The position numbers and the translations under genes were made by a program. A DNA stretch of 23,621 bases from a virus. The stretch lies in IMG/VR virus record IMGVR_UViG_3300037493_004315, positions 1 to 23,621 of that record, one strand, 5' to 3'. The notes beneath the pieces were generated by a model, which saw nothing but the letters and a program-made list of their open reading frames with translations, was not told the origin of the DNA and searched no databases. Positions 7,919 through 13,906 of this stretch are shown here, piece by piece (positions within the stretch are counted from its first letter, which is position 1; each line of letters opens with the position of its first letter).

Positions 7919-8728
7919 TTATTTTTCTAATAGTTGCATTATTACATCAATCACTTTTTCTTTGGCGTCTTCAGGAGAAACTTTCTTTGCCTTTGGTGCC
8001 GGATTTTCTCCAGGATTTGGATTTTTAAAAGGGTTCGGTTTTGTACCAGGTTTTGTACCAGGTTTTGTTCCGGGTTTTGTAGTTGGTTTTGTTGTTGGTG
8101 AAGGTGATGTTTCGTTTTCATAAATGTATCTAACTAAATCACCTTTAGTAATTTTGGGCGGCATATGTTTTTCCACGATTTTTTGTATTTGAGATTCTAA
8201 AAACAAAGATACAGGATTTTTTCCTTCTTTCAACTGTTTTTTTACAGACATTACACATCTTTCAAATTTTCGGGTTCGTTTTGGTCCAACTTGTGCATGA
8301 CAAATAGCCCAAGCGTTTGGTTTATCTTTTTTTTCTTCAAAAATTCCCATACCATCAGCGTCACTATTATCCATTTTTTTATCTTTATCAGGATTGTTTC
8401 CATATTCACCAGGACCGTCGTCATTTCCATCACTATCACCAGCGTAAGGGTTATAACCACTTTCTTTTTCTGCAGAATCATCTAAATAGGCGTCTTCATC
8501 AATTTCTTTTTCAGCTAAACCCAACTTTGTCATTTTAGCTTCAAGACCTGTTAATTTTTGGTCTAACGCCTCAATATTTTTAATTTGTCCAGCAACATTA
8601 GGATTAGTGACTTGTTCACCCAATAATTTTGAATATAATACATTAATTTGTGATTCAGTTAATTTACTAACTGTATTGGATGATAATCCTTTTTCAACCA
8701 AGTTTAGCGCTTTTATATTAGTTTTCAT
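7919..8728 (-). CDS. Hypothetical phage protein with Cys-pair motif and TKPG repeats
   Basis: This 269-residue protein is not assigned to a named family. In order it has an N-terminal helical part (1-75), an acidic Gly/Asn/Asp-rich linker (80-125), a compact segment NAWAICHAQVGPKRTRKFER followed by CVMSVKKQLKEGK with two Cys, a helix, a TKPGTKPG repeat tract around 212-228, a Pro-rich linker, and a C-terminal helix (AKEKVIDVIMQLLEK). The AWAIC...ERCV segment resembles one I associate with other aquatic phage virion proteins, but I cannot name it. The start overlaps the end of the 131-residue gene by 11 nt, which indicates translational coupling. Confidence 0.75.
   Translation of the reverse strand: MKTNIKALNLVEKGLSSNTVSKLTESQINVLYSKLLGEQVTNPNVAGQIKNIEALDQKLTGLEAKMTKLGLAEKEIDEDAYLDDSAEKESGYNPYAGDSDGNDDGPGEYGNNPDKDKKMDNSDADGMGIFEEKKDKPNAWAICHAQVGPKRTRKFERCVMSVKKQLKEGKNPVSLFLESQIQKIVEKHMPPKITKGDLVRYIYENETSPSPTTKPTTKPGTKPGTKPGTKPNPFKNPNPGENPAPKAKKVSPEDAKEKVIDVIMQLLEK
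8037..8096. repeat. 12-nt tandem repeat encoding TKPG units
   Basis: About four to five imperfect copies of a 12-nt unit (ggttttgtacca type on the plus strand) encode Thr-Lys-Pro-Gly repeats in the 269-residue protein. The repeat stays in frame. Confidence 0.8.
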
Positions 8729-9113
8729 AGACTACTTTTTGTTCAAATTCTAAAACCAAATCTCTTTCATAGAGTTTGTCCTTTATTTCTTTTTCAGGAG
8801 TTCCGAATCGAAATACTAATCTTTTTTGTGATTCTAATTCTTCATCTTCCCATGATAATGCAACAATATCATCCATTGCATCTGTCATACAAAAAAAATC
8901 AGAGTTCTGAATCAATTCTAATTTCAAATCAGTATTTCTTAAAACCCCTACTTTCTTAATATATTTTAATTCAGGTGGTGTTGGGTATCCATTAGAAGGT
9001 TTATTTTCCCAAGATTCTCCCCAAACATCCAATTCATCTGAAAAAATAAACTCATATAAATTATCACCCTTATAGTTTGGACCTAATCCATTAACATAAG
9101 TTAAATAACTCAT
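8718..9113 (-). CDS. Hypothetical small phage structural-operon protein
   Basis: This 131-residue protein is not recognised. It is Trp/Tyr-rich near the N-terminus (YEFIFSDELDVWGESWENKP), then beta-strand-like with VGVLRNTDLKLELIQNS and LVFRFGTPEKEIKDKLYERD. There is no signal peptide and there are no metal motifs. Its ATG overlaps the TGA of the upstream 435-residue gene (ATGA at 9110-9113), and its 3' end overlaps the next gene by 11 nt, so it is tightly coupled within a five-gene operon ending with the terminase. A virion-associated or assembly role is inferred from context. Confidence 0.75.
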   Translation of the reverse strand: MSYLTYVNGLGPNYKGDNLYEFIFSDELDVWGESWENKPSNGYPTPPELKYIKKVGVLRNTDLKLELIQNSDFFCMTDAMDDIVALSWEDEELESQKRLVFRFGTPEKEIKDKLYERDLVLEFEQKVVYEN

Positions 9114-10417
9114 AATACTCTTCCGTTTGGCGTAATTTTAAATTGTCTACCATTAGTCTCAAATACCAAATTTTTCTTATTTGTAATACCAACAAATTTA
9201 GAATTTAAATTTTTAGTTACAAATTTTTCAGCCTCTAATTCTTGTTCTATAGTTTCAGTCATTTGTTTAACTGATTCCATAATCTTTTTAACAATAGATT
9301 TTTTATATAAAGTTTTTTGAACTTGTTTTTCTTTGTGTTCTCTAATTTCTGATTTAGAAACTTCAAAATATTTTGAAATAACTTTATCTACTTGAGATTC
9401 TCCAAAAATACTATCAAAAATTTTTCCGTGACCTCCGTAACCTCCATCTTCTTCCTCTTCTTCTATTTCTCTATCACCGAACGAACCATACATACCTTCT
9501 CCCATTTCAGCATCAACAGGAACATCCATATCAGCTTGGATGTCTTCAACTTCACTATCATCAGTTAAGTCTTCACCATCCATATCGTCTTCTTGACCAT
9601 AATCCTCATCTTCGTATTCTTCAAATTTACTAATAATATCTTCTTTATCTTCTTCAGATAACTCTCCTAAATTAATAGATGATAAAACCATATTAATAAC
9701 ATATTTAATATCTTCAGAAGTCATTCCTTCGCTATTATCTAAAACTCTAATTTTTTGAGTTAATTTTCCAGTTAATTTTTGGATTGTTTTAAATGTTACT
9801 TGGTCTTCACCTTCCATGTCATCCGTAGGCATTTCATCATCTTCCATATCATCCATAGGCATTTCTTCTCCACCCATGTCATCCGTAGGCATTTCTTCAC
9901 CGCCCATGTCATCCGTAGGCATTTCTTCACCACCCATGTCCTCCATTGGTGATGGTGGTAATTCAGGACTTGGAACTGCTGGAGGAGCCGCAGGTAATTC
10001 TGCTGGTGGTCCTGCAGGCATTTCAGGTGCCGCTGGTTTTGGAGTTTTTAAAGTAAATCTTTTTTGTTCACCGTATAATGATACACCTTCCTCATTTTCA
10101 TTAAGTCTATTTAACTCACCTGCAACAAGATTTAATCTTTTAAACGCTTGAGAATATGAAGAATAGTATTTTCTATTTCTCATAGGTTCAATATAATCCG
10201 TTTCAGATTCTGAAATGGTTTTCTTAATTATATATCCTTGTCTTTCTCTAACAATTTGATAATTATTTCCATCTGCAAGAGAAATTGAATACTCTGATGT
10301 CTCATTTTCATTTATAGTCTTAGGTGCCGATTCGTTAAAACGAGCAATTTCCATAATTCTATTTATCTTGTTTTGGCCAGTAAGTTTTTCACTTCCAATT
10401 GGTTTTAAGTTTGACAT
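9110..10417 (-). CDS. Acidic repeat-containing phage protein
   Basis: This 435-residue protein has no recognised function. Residues 1-120 look globular and basic/acidic mixed. Residues 125-155 are Pro/Ala-rich (PAAPEMPAGPPAELPAAPPA). Residues about 158-205 contain four copies of a ten-residue repeat, DDMGGEEMPT with variants. Residues about 205-320 include a helical segment and further Asp/Glu-rich stretches. The C-terminal 100 residues are basic and helical and end in a beta-like part (NKKNLVFETNGRQFKITPNG). The strongly acidic, multi-domain layout recalls internal head or scaffolding proteins, but this is only suggestive. It starts 18 nt after the stop of the Thr/Pro-repeat gene and is coupled to the next gene by an ATGA overlap. 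Confidence 0.75.
   Translation of the reverse strand: MSNLKPIGSEKLTGQNKINRIMEIARFNESAPKTINENETSEYSISLADGNNYQIVRERQGYIIKKTISESETDYIEPMRNRKYYSSYSQAFKRLNLVAGELNRLNENEEGVSLYGEQKRFTLKTPKPAAPEMPAGPPAELPAAPPAVPSPELPPSPMEDMGGEEMPTDDMGGEEMPTDDMGGEEMPMDDMEDDEMPTDDMEGEDQVTFKTIQKLTGKLTQKIRVLDNSEGMTSEDIKYVINMVLSSINLGELSEEDKEDIISKFEEYEDEDYGQEDDMDGEDLTDDSEVEDIQADMDVPVDAEMGEGMYGSFGDREIEEEEEDGGYGGHGKIFDSIFGESQVDKVISKYFEVSKSEIREHKEKQVQKTLYKKSIVKKIMESVKQMTETIEQELEAEKFVTKNLNSKFVGITNKKNLVFETNGRQFKITPNGRVL
9815..9934. repeat. 30-nt tandem repeat (4 copies) encoding DMGGEEMPTD units
   Basis: Four adjacent 30-nt units begin at 9815, 9845, 9875 and 9905. Each starts with catgtcatcc or catatcatcc on the plus strand. 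The second-to-last and last copies are nearly identical, which suggests recent slippage or duplication. Confidence 0.85.
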
Positions 10418-10435
10418 GTTTGTTTTTATTTATTT

Positions 10436-11815
10436 TTAGTTATTTAATCCACCAAATCCTCCAATGCGAATAGAATTTAATTGTTGGACAGCTTTTCCTT
10501 CGTTATTTATGTATACTGGATGAGGGGCTACTCCATCTGCGGGTCCACCCTCGCTAATTGAGCCACCACTAAAGTTACCTAATATTTCAATAGTGTATGC
10601 GTATTGTTGGTCAGCCGATAATCCTGTAAATCCTGGTGTATTACTTGGTGTTGGTGTTGCTCCTGGTGTACCTGTTTGTGTTGGTGTTTTTGTTACAGTT
10701 GGAGTATTTGTTACGGTTGGAGTATTTGTTGGTGTTTTAGTTGGTGTTACTGTATTAGTTGGTGTTACTGTTGGTGTTACAGTATTAGTTGGTGTATTTG
10801 TTGGAGTTGTAGTATTTGTTGGTGTATTGGTTGGTGTTTTAGTCGGTGTTGTAGTATTTGTTGGTGTTTGAGTTTGAGTAGGTGTCTGAGTATTTGTCTG
10901 AGTATTTGTTTGTGTATTAGTAGGTGTCTGAGTATTTGTTTGTGTTGGTGTTTGAGTTTGAGTGTTTGTTTGTGTTGGTGTTTGAGTTTGAGTCGGTGTT
11001 TTGGTTGTAGTTACTGATGGTGTTGGTGTATTACTTGCGGTATTTGTTGGAGTTACGGTAGGTGTTGGCGTTGGTAATGGACATGAACCTAGTGAAACAA
11101 AAGTACCACTACCTTGAATTATAATAACTTCTGTTGCACATTTTATAAGTGTTTGATATGGTTGTAACGTAAATTGAAAAGTAAATCCATCACAATCTCT
11201 ACCCACAAATGCTGTACCAGTTGTTCCACCATCTAACTCATATGTTTTACACACATTAGGTGTATTACTTGGAGTTACTGATATAGTTGGTGTATTAGTT
11301 GGAGTACTAGTTTGAGTTGCGGTATTAGTTGGAGTTTTAGTTACTGTTGGTGTTTGTGTTTTTGTTACTGTTGGTGTATTGGTTTGAGTACTAGTTACTG
11401 TTGGTGTATTGGTTTGAGTACTAGTTACTGTTGGTGTATTAGTTTGAGTGCTAGTTACTGTTGGTGTTGTAGTATTTGTTGGTGTATTAGTTGGAGTTTT
11501 AGTTACTGTTGGTGTATTAGTTGGAGTACTTGTTACTGTTGGTGTATTAGTTTGAGTACTTGTTACTGTTGGTGTAGGTGTTACAACCGCCTGACAAGTA
11601 ATACAATCAACATAATCTATTGACATGTATAATACTGCGTCAATAGCTGTTGCAGGTTCCACATTGTCAATAATATCATAACATCCTGGAGTTGTTCCAC
11701 CAGTAAATGTTAAATAATAATTACCATTTACTGCCGGTAATGATGAACTATCAAAATCGACTAATATTGATGCTCCTCCAGAACAAGGACCTATAAGATA
11801 TGTAATTAACGCCAT
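10436..11815 (-). CDS. Thr/Pro-repeat virion-type protein (possible fibre or decoration)
   Basis: This 459-residue protein has three globular blocks joined by two mucin-like linkers. Residues 1-75 are Cys-containing and beta-rich (CSGGASILVDFDSS; VDCITCQ). About residues 76-185 are repeats such as TPTVTSTQTN. About residues 186-250 form a middle beta domain with several Cys (NVCKTYELDGGTTG, SLGSCPLP). About residues 250-393 are a second repeat tract (TPTNTPTNTTTPT). The C-terminal domain (FTGLSADQQYAYTIEILGNF) is Gly-rich. There is no signal peptide. The extended Thr/Pro linkers suit a surface-exposed virion protein such as a fibre or head decoration, but the role is inferred. It is the first gene of the minus-strand virion operon, with an octamer 12 nt upstream. 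Confidence 0.75.
   Translation of the reverse strand: MALITYLIGPCSGGASILVDFDSSSLPAVNGNYYLTFTGGTTPGCYDIIDNVEPATAIDAVLYMSIDYVDCITCQAVVTPTPTVTSTQTNTPTVTSTPTNTPTVTKTPTNTPTNTTTPTVTSTQTNTPTVTSTQTNTPTVTSTQTNTPTVTKTQTPTVTKTPTNTATQTSTPTNTPTISVTPSNTPNVCKTYELDGGTTGTAFVGRDCDGFTFQFTLQPYQTLIKCATEVIIIQGSGTFVSLGSCPLPTPTPTVTPTNTASNTPTPSVTTTKTPTQTQTPTQTNTQTQTPTQTNTQTPTNTQTNTQTNTQTPTQTQTPTNTTTPTKTPTNTPTNTTTPTNTPTNTVTPTVTPTNTVTPTKTPTNTPTVTNTPTVTKTPTQTGTPGATPTPSNTPGFTGLSADQQYAYTIEILGNFSGGSISEGGPADGVAPHPVYINNEGKAVQQLNSIRIGGFGGLNN
10640..11062. repeat. Low-complexity tandem repeat coding for TPT/TNT/TQT units (block 1)
   Basis: This is a degenerate 6-to-18-nt repeat of ggtgtttgagtt/ggtgtattagtt type (plus strand) encoding Thr-Pro, Asn-Thr and Gln-Thr units. 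It is in frame with the minus-strand 459-residue protein. Open frames on the plus strand across it are artefacts of the repeat. Confidence 0.85.
11265..11585. repeat. Low-complexity tandem repeat coding for TPT/TVT units (block 2)
   Basis: This is a second block of the same kind, including near-identical repeats of agttactgttggtgtatt (plus strand). It encodes the N-terminal Thr/Pro linker of the 459-residue protein. Confidence 0.85.
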
Positions 11816-11827
11816 TTAATTTTTCTT

Positions 11828-11835
11828 AATAAATA
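11828..11835 (-). promoter_or_regulatory. TATTTATT octamer before the Thr/Pro-repeat gene
   Basis: The minus strand reads TATTTATT 12 nt upstream of the start at 11815. It is a candidate promoter for the whole virion operon down to the terminase. Confidence 0.45.
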
Positions 11836-11891
11836 TACGATTAATGTTAATTATTTGAATATTCTTGAATTGTTATTTAAACTAACAATAT

Positions 11892-12713
11892 TTAATTTTT
11901 TTTTGATGAGAATGATTTAGCTAATTGTATTAAATCTTTTTCTGATAATTTACCGTCTGGCGTTAAATCAGTTTTAAAACTTCCACCAATATTTGTGGTA
12001 GATTCTTTAATTGATAATTCTTTATTTGTTGTTTTGTTTAACATATTAAATAATTTTTCAATATGTCCTGACCTTCTTAAGAATTTAAAAACAAGGTTTT
12101 CATAAGAAAATTCTCCTTCTTTTTCTAATCCCGATTTTCTATAATTTTTTAATTTTTCTTTGATTTTTTCCAAATCTTTACCTTCATCAATTGCAGTATC
12201 AATTTTTTCTGTCCAACATTTAATTTTTTTTGTTAAAACTTCTTTATCAATATTATTTTTAAATTTTTTTGGTTCATGTATCCATTCATTATTCATAATT
12301 GAGTAAACACCTGAACTATAATAAGGTTCTTCAAAATCTTGAGCATAAACTTCAACATCATATCCAAATATTTGAAGATTATATTTATCGTTAAATACTT
12401 TTTTCTTTAACTCAAATAATTCTTTATATAGTTCCGATTGGTTTTCATATTGATGAAAATCAATAATAACATGTAAATCAAAGTCAGAAAATTCTGACCA
12501 ATTATAGTTTGCTAATGAACCCATAAGATAAACATCTTCAACAAAAACCTCATCACCCAAATATTCAATAAATTTTTCGGCAATACGCGAAAGAGTCTTT
12601 CTAACCTTTGGTATCATAACCGATTGGTCAGTATTTTTTGGATTTTCCCAAACTTTAGGATTTAAAGATTCTTTAACTGAAAAACTATTAAGGATTTTTT
12701 GAAAATTATTCAT
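11892..12713 (-). CDS. Pol-beta-type nucleotidyltransferase
   Basis: This 273-residue protein has a nucleotidyltransferase core: the GS signature at Gly65-Ser66 (YLMGSLANYNW), the metal-binding pair in SDFDLHVIIDF (Asp77, Asp79), and a third acidic site in GYDVEVYAQD (Asp119 or Glu121). Such enzymes transfer a nucleotide from NTP to an RNA, protein or small molecule; the substrate cannot be told here. The fold is followed by a helical region (about 155-235) and a C-terminal tail ending GKLSEKDLIQLAKSF. It is a stand-alone gene with an octamer 4 nt before the ATG, so the mRNA may be leaderless. All three acidic sites are present, so the enzyme is probably active. Confidence 0.8.
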   Translation of the reverse strand: MNNFQKILNSFSVKESLNPKVWENPKNTDQSVMIPKVRKTLSRIAEKFIEYLGDEVFVEDVYLMGSLANYNWSEFSDFDLHVIIDFHQYENQSELYKELFELKKKVFNDKYNLQIFGYDVEVYAQDFEEPYYSSGVYSIMNNEWIHEPKKFKNNIDKEVLTKKIKCWTEKIDTAIDEGKDLEKIKEKLKNYRKSGLEKEGEFSYENLVFKFLRRSGHIEKLFNMLNKTTNKELSIKESTTNIGGSFKTDLTPDGKLSEKDLIQLAKSFSSKKN

Positions 12714-12717
12714 CTTT

Positions 12718-12725
12718 AATAAATA
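12718..12725 (-). promoter_or_regulatory. TATTTATT octamer before the nucleotidyltransferase gene
   Basis: The minus strand reads TATTTATT only 4 nt before the ATG at 12713. Confidence 0.45.
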
Positions 12726-12734
12726 GTCTGTTAA

Positions 12735-12977
12735 TTAAACTTTTTTATATGAATATTGAGTTGCAATGTCGGTAGTGAAAAATTTACCTTGAGATTCTGC
12801 CAATCTGAATTTTGTGTAGACTTGGTGAGGTACTTTGTCGTACTTGTATTTGGCTCCGTTATTGAATTCTACGACCAACTCTTTAGATTCTGTGTCGTAT
12901 TCACTTGATTTAATATTTGAAGATTTAATTTGGTTTTTAATCTTCGTCCCATCAATTACTTCTTTAATTATTCCCAT
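12735..12977 (-). CDS. KTSC-domain protein
   Basis: This 80-residue protein is almost entirely a KTSC domain. The family pattern 'SSNI.s..Yd.esk.L.V.F.nG..Y.Y..VP..vy..l..A.S.Gkff...i...y.y.kv' is seen in SSNIKSSEYDTESKELVVEF, NGAKYKYDKVPHQVYTKF and ESQGKFFTTDI. KTSC domains occur alone in phages and fused to lysyl-tRNA synthetase in some bacteria, and are thought to bind nucleic acid; the exact role is unknown. Its start overlaps the end of the 101-residue gene by 14 nt, which suggests coupled translation of a two-gene unit. Confidence 0.88.
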   Translation of the reverse strand: MGIIKEVIDGTKIKNQIKSSNIKSSEYDTESKELVVEFNNGAKYKYDKVPHQVYTKFRLAESQGKFFTTDIATQYSYKKV

Positions 12978-13269
12978 TTTTTTTAAGTGGTGTTAGTTCA
13001 TTTATTTTTTCTAATAATGGTGTTAGATAAGTACTTAACTCATTAAAATTCATATCAAAACCATAAGATTTAACGTCATTAAGTAAAGAGTTTCTATCAT
13101 TATCAAATTTGTGAAATAAATTCATCATTTTTCTAGTATAATGTGGTGGTTTTTCTAGTTGGTCTTCACTAAACCCCAACTCTTGGAAATGTTGTCTTAA
13201 TTCAAGGTATGTATCAAGTAGTTGTCTTAACGTAAATGAGTCTTCCAAGAACTTTTCATATAGTTTCAT
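12964..13269 (-). CDS. Hypothetical small helical protein
   Basis: This 101-residue protein is not recognised. It is helical throughout, with LRQLLDTYLELRQHFQELGF near the N-terminus and YLTPLLEKINELTPLKK near the end. The Leu spacing would permit a coiled coil. Its 3' end overlaps the KTSC gene by 14 nt, so the two products may act together. The TATTTATA octamer lies 3 nt before its ATG, directly behind a terminator that ends the UVR-protein gene, so this is the first gene of a new unit. Confidence 0.65.
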   Translation of the reverse strand: MKLYEKFLEDSFTLRQLLDTYLELRQHFQELGFSEDQLEKPPHYTRKMMNLFHKFDNDRNSLLNDVKSYGFDMNFNELSTYLTPLLEKINELTPLKKNGNN

Positions 13270-13272
13270 GAA

Positions 13273-13280
13273 TATAAATA
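13273..13280 (-). promoter_or_regulatory. TATTTATA octamer before the 101-aa gene
   Basis: The minus strand reads TATTTATA 3 nt before the ATG at 13269 and abuts the terminator of the upstream gene. Confidence 0.5.
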
Positions 13281-13308
13281 TAAAACCCCCACCATTTGGT
13301 GAGGGTTA
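13281..13308 (-). terminator. Rho-independent terminator of the UVR-protein gene
   Basis: On the minus strand CCCTCACC and GGTGGGGG pair over 8 bp (one U-G pair) around a 4-nt AAAT loop, followed by GTTTTAT. The stem lies just after the stop codon at 13314. The T-run is short, so strength is uncertain. Confidence 0.55.
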
Positions 13309-13313
13309 TTATA

Positions 13314-13718
13314 TTAGGATTTTAATTTTCTTAATTGGTCTCTAATCTCGATGGACTTTTCAAAGTTTTGTTCTTTGATTGATTCCTTTAATTCCAATTC
13401 AAGATTTTCAATCATCTCTTTATTGGTTCCCAAGTTTTTAATTTGGTCTCTCAACTTAACCGCTTCTTCAAAATCTTCCATTTCAATCGCTCTTTCAAGT
13501 TTAATGTTAAGGTATTCTTCCTTACTCATTTCTTTTGGATTATCATTATCTAAATCCGATAAATCAAATACTTTTACATAACGGGTATATTTGTAATCCC
13601 CATCAGGAGATTCAAAAGTATTGGTCGTCCAATCTTGTTTATTGAACTCTTCCATGATTTTGTCGTAACGAGCCATTAGGTCGTCAATGTTAAAATTAAA
13701 TTTTCTTCTGTGAAACAT
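13314..13718 (-). CDS. UVR-motif protein, McsA-like candidate ClpC partner
   Basis: This 134-residue protein has two UVR motifs: about residues 72-95 (LERAIEMEDFEEAVKLRDQI) and 106-131 (KESIKEQNFEKSIEIRDQL), each with the family's 'A...E.FE.A..LRDqI' spacing. UVR motifs occur in UvrB/UvrC, in the middle domain of ClpC and in McsA, the ClpC activator of Firmicutes. The N-terminal part (MFHRRKFNFNIDDLMARYDK) lacks the Cys zinc fingers of McsA. It stands divergent from a ClpC-type gene that also carries a UVR-like segment, so it may be an adaptor or activator of that unfoldase. That partnership is an inference from adjacency and the shared motif. No octamer or clear host promoter was found upstream. 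Confidence 0.8.
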   Translation of the reverse strand: MFHRRKFNFNIDDLMARYDKIMEEFNKQDWTTNTFESPDGDYKYTRYVKVFDLSDLDNDNPKEMSKEEYLNIKLERAIEMEDFEEAVKLRDQIKNLGTNKEMIENLELELKESIKEQNFEKSIEIRDQLRKLKS

Positions 13719-13723
13719 ATTTT

Positions 13724-13754
13724 TTTGTTTTTTTAAATTTATTTATTATCTTTG
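13724..13754 (+). promoter_or_regulatory. Bacteroidota-type promoter of the clp gene
   Basis: TTTG at 13724-13727 is followed after exactly 19 nt by TATCTTTG at 13747-13754, a perfect match to the TTTG-N19-TAnnTTTG consensus. Transcription would start near 13761 and leave an unusually long leader of about 145 nt before the ATG at 13907. Confidence 0.75.
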
Positions 13755-13765
13755 TTCTTGTCAAG

Positions 13766-13781
13766 TATCATACCGATGATA
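13766..13781. promoter_or_regulatory. Inverted repeat near the clp transcription start
   Basis: TATCAT and ATGATA form a perfect 6-bp inverted repeat around a 4-nt centre (ACCG), just downstream of the predicted transcription start. It could be a repressor site or a small mRNA hairpin. Confidence 0.35.
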
Positions 13782-13809
13782 AATATAAGATATTATTTTA
13801 TATAATCCA

Positions 13810-13852
13810 TGACATTATGTCAGGTTAATAAAATTATTATGACAATTTGTCA
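13810..13852. promoter_or_regulatory. Two perfect 13-bp palindromes, candidate operators
   Basis: TGACATTATGTCA (13810-13822) and TGACAATTTGTCA (13840-13852) are each perfect 6+1+6 palindromes sharing the arms TGACA/TGTCA. Their centres are exactly 30 bp apart, close to three helical turns, as expected for two dimers binding the same DNA face. A third imperfect site (TGACAGTAATTTGTA) starts near 13877. They lie in the clp leader. Confidence 0.5.
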
Positions 13853-13906
13853 AAATATTTGGATATGTATGAAATTTGACAGTAATTTGTAAAACAATTA
13901 AAAAAT

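Noticed and set aside
10640-11585. CRISPR-like repeat array
   Set aside because: The repeats are short, in frame, without unique spacers, and encode Thr/Pro units, so they are protein-coding repeats.
10593-11623. Val/Gly- and Cys/Trp-rich plus-strand open frames
   Set aside because: They arise from the tandem Thr/Pro repeat of the minus-strand gene. Repeats without stops remain open in several frames.
13851-13870. CtsR-like heptad (GTCAAA) in the clp leader
   Set aside because: Only one GTCAAA copy is present and the direct-repeat partner is missing. The palindromes explain the sequence better.
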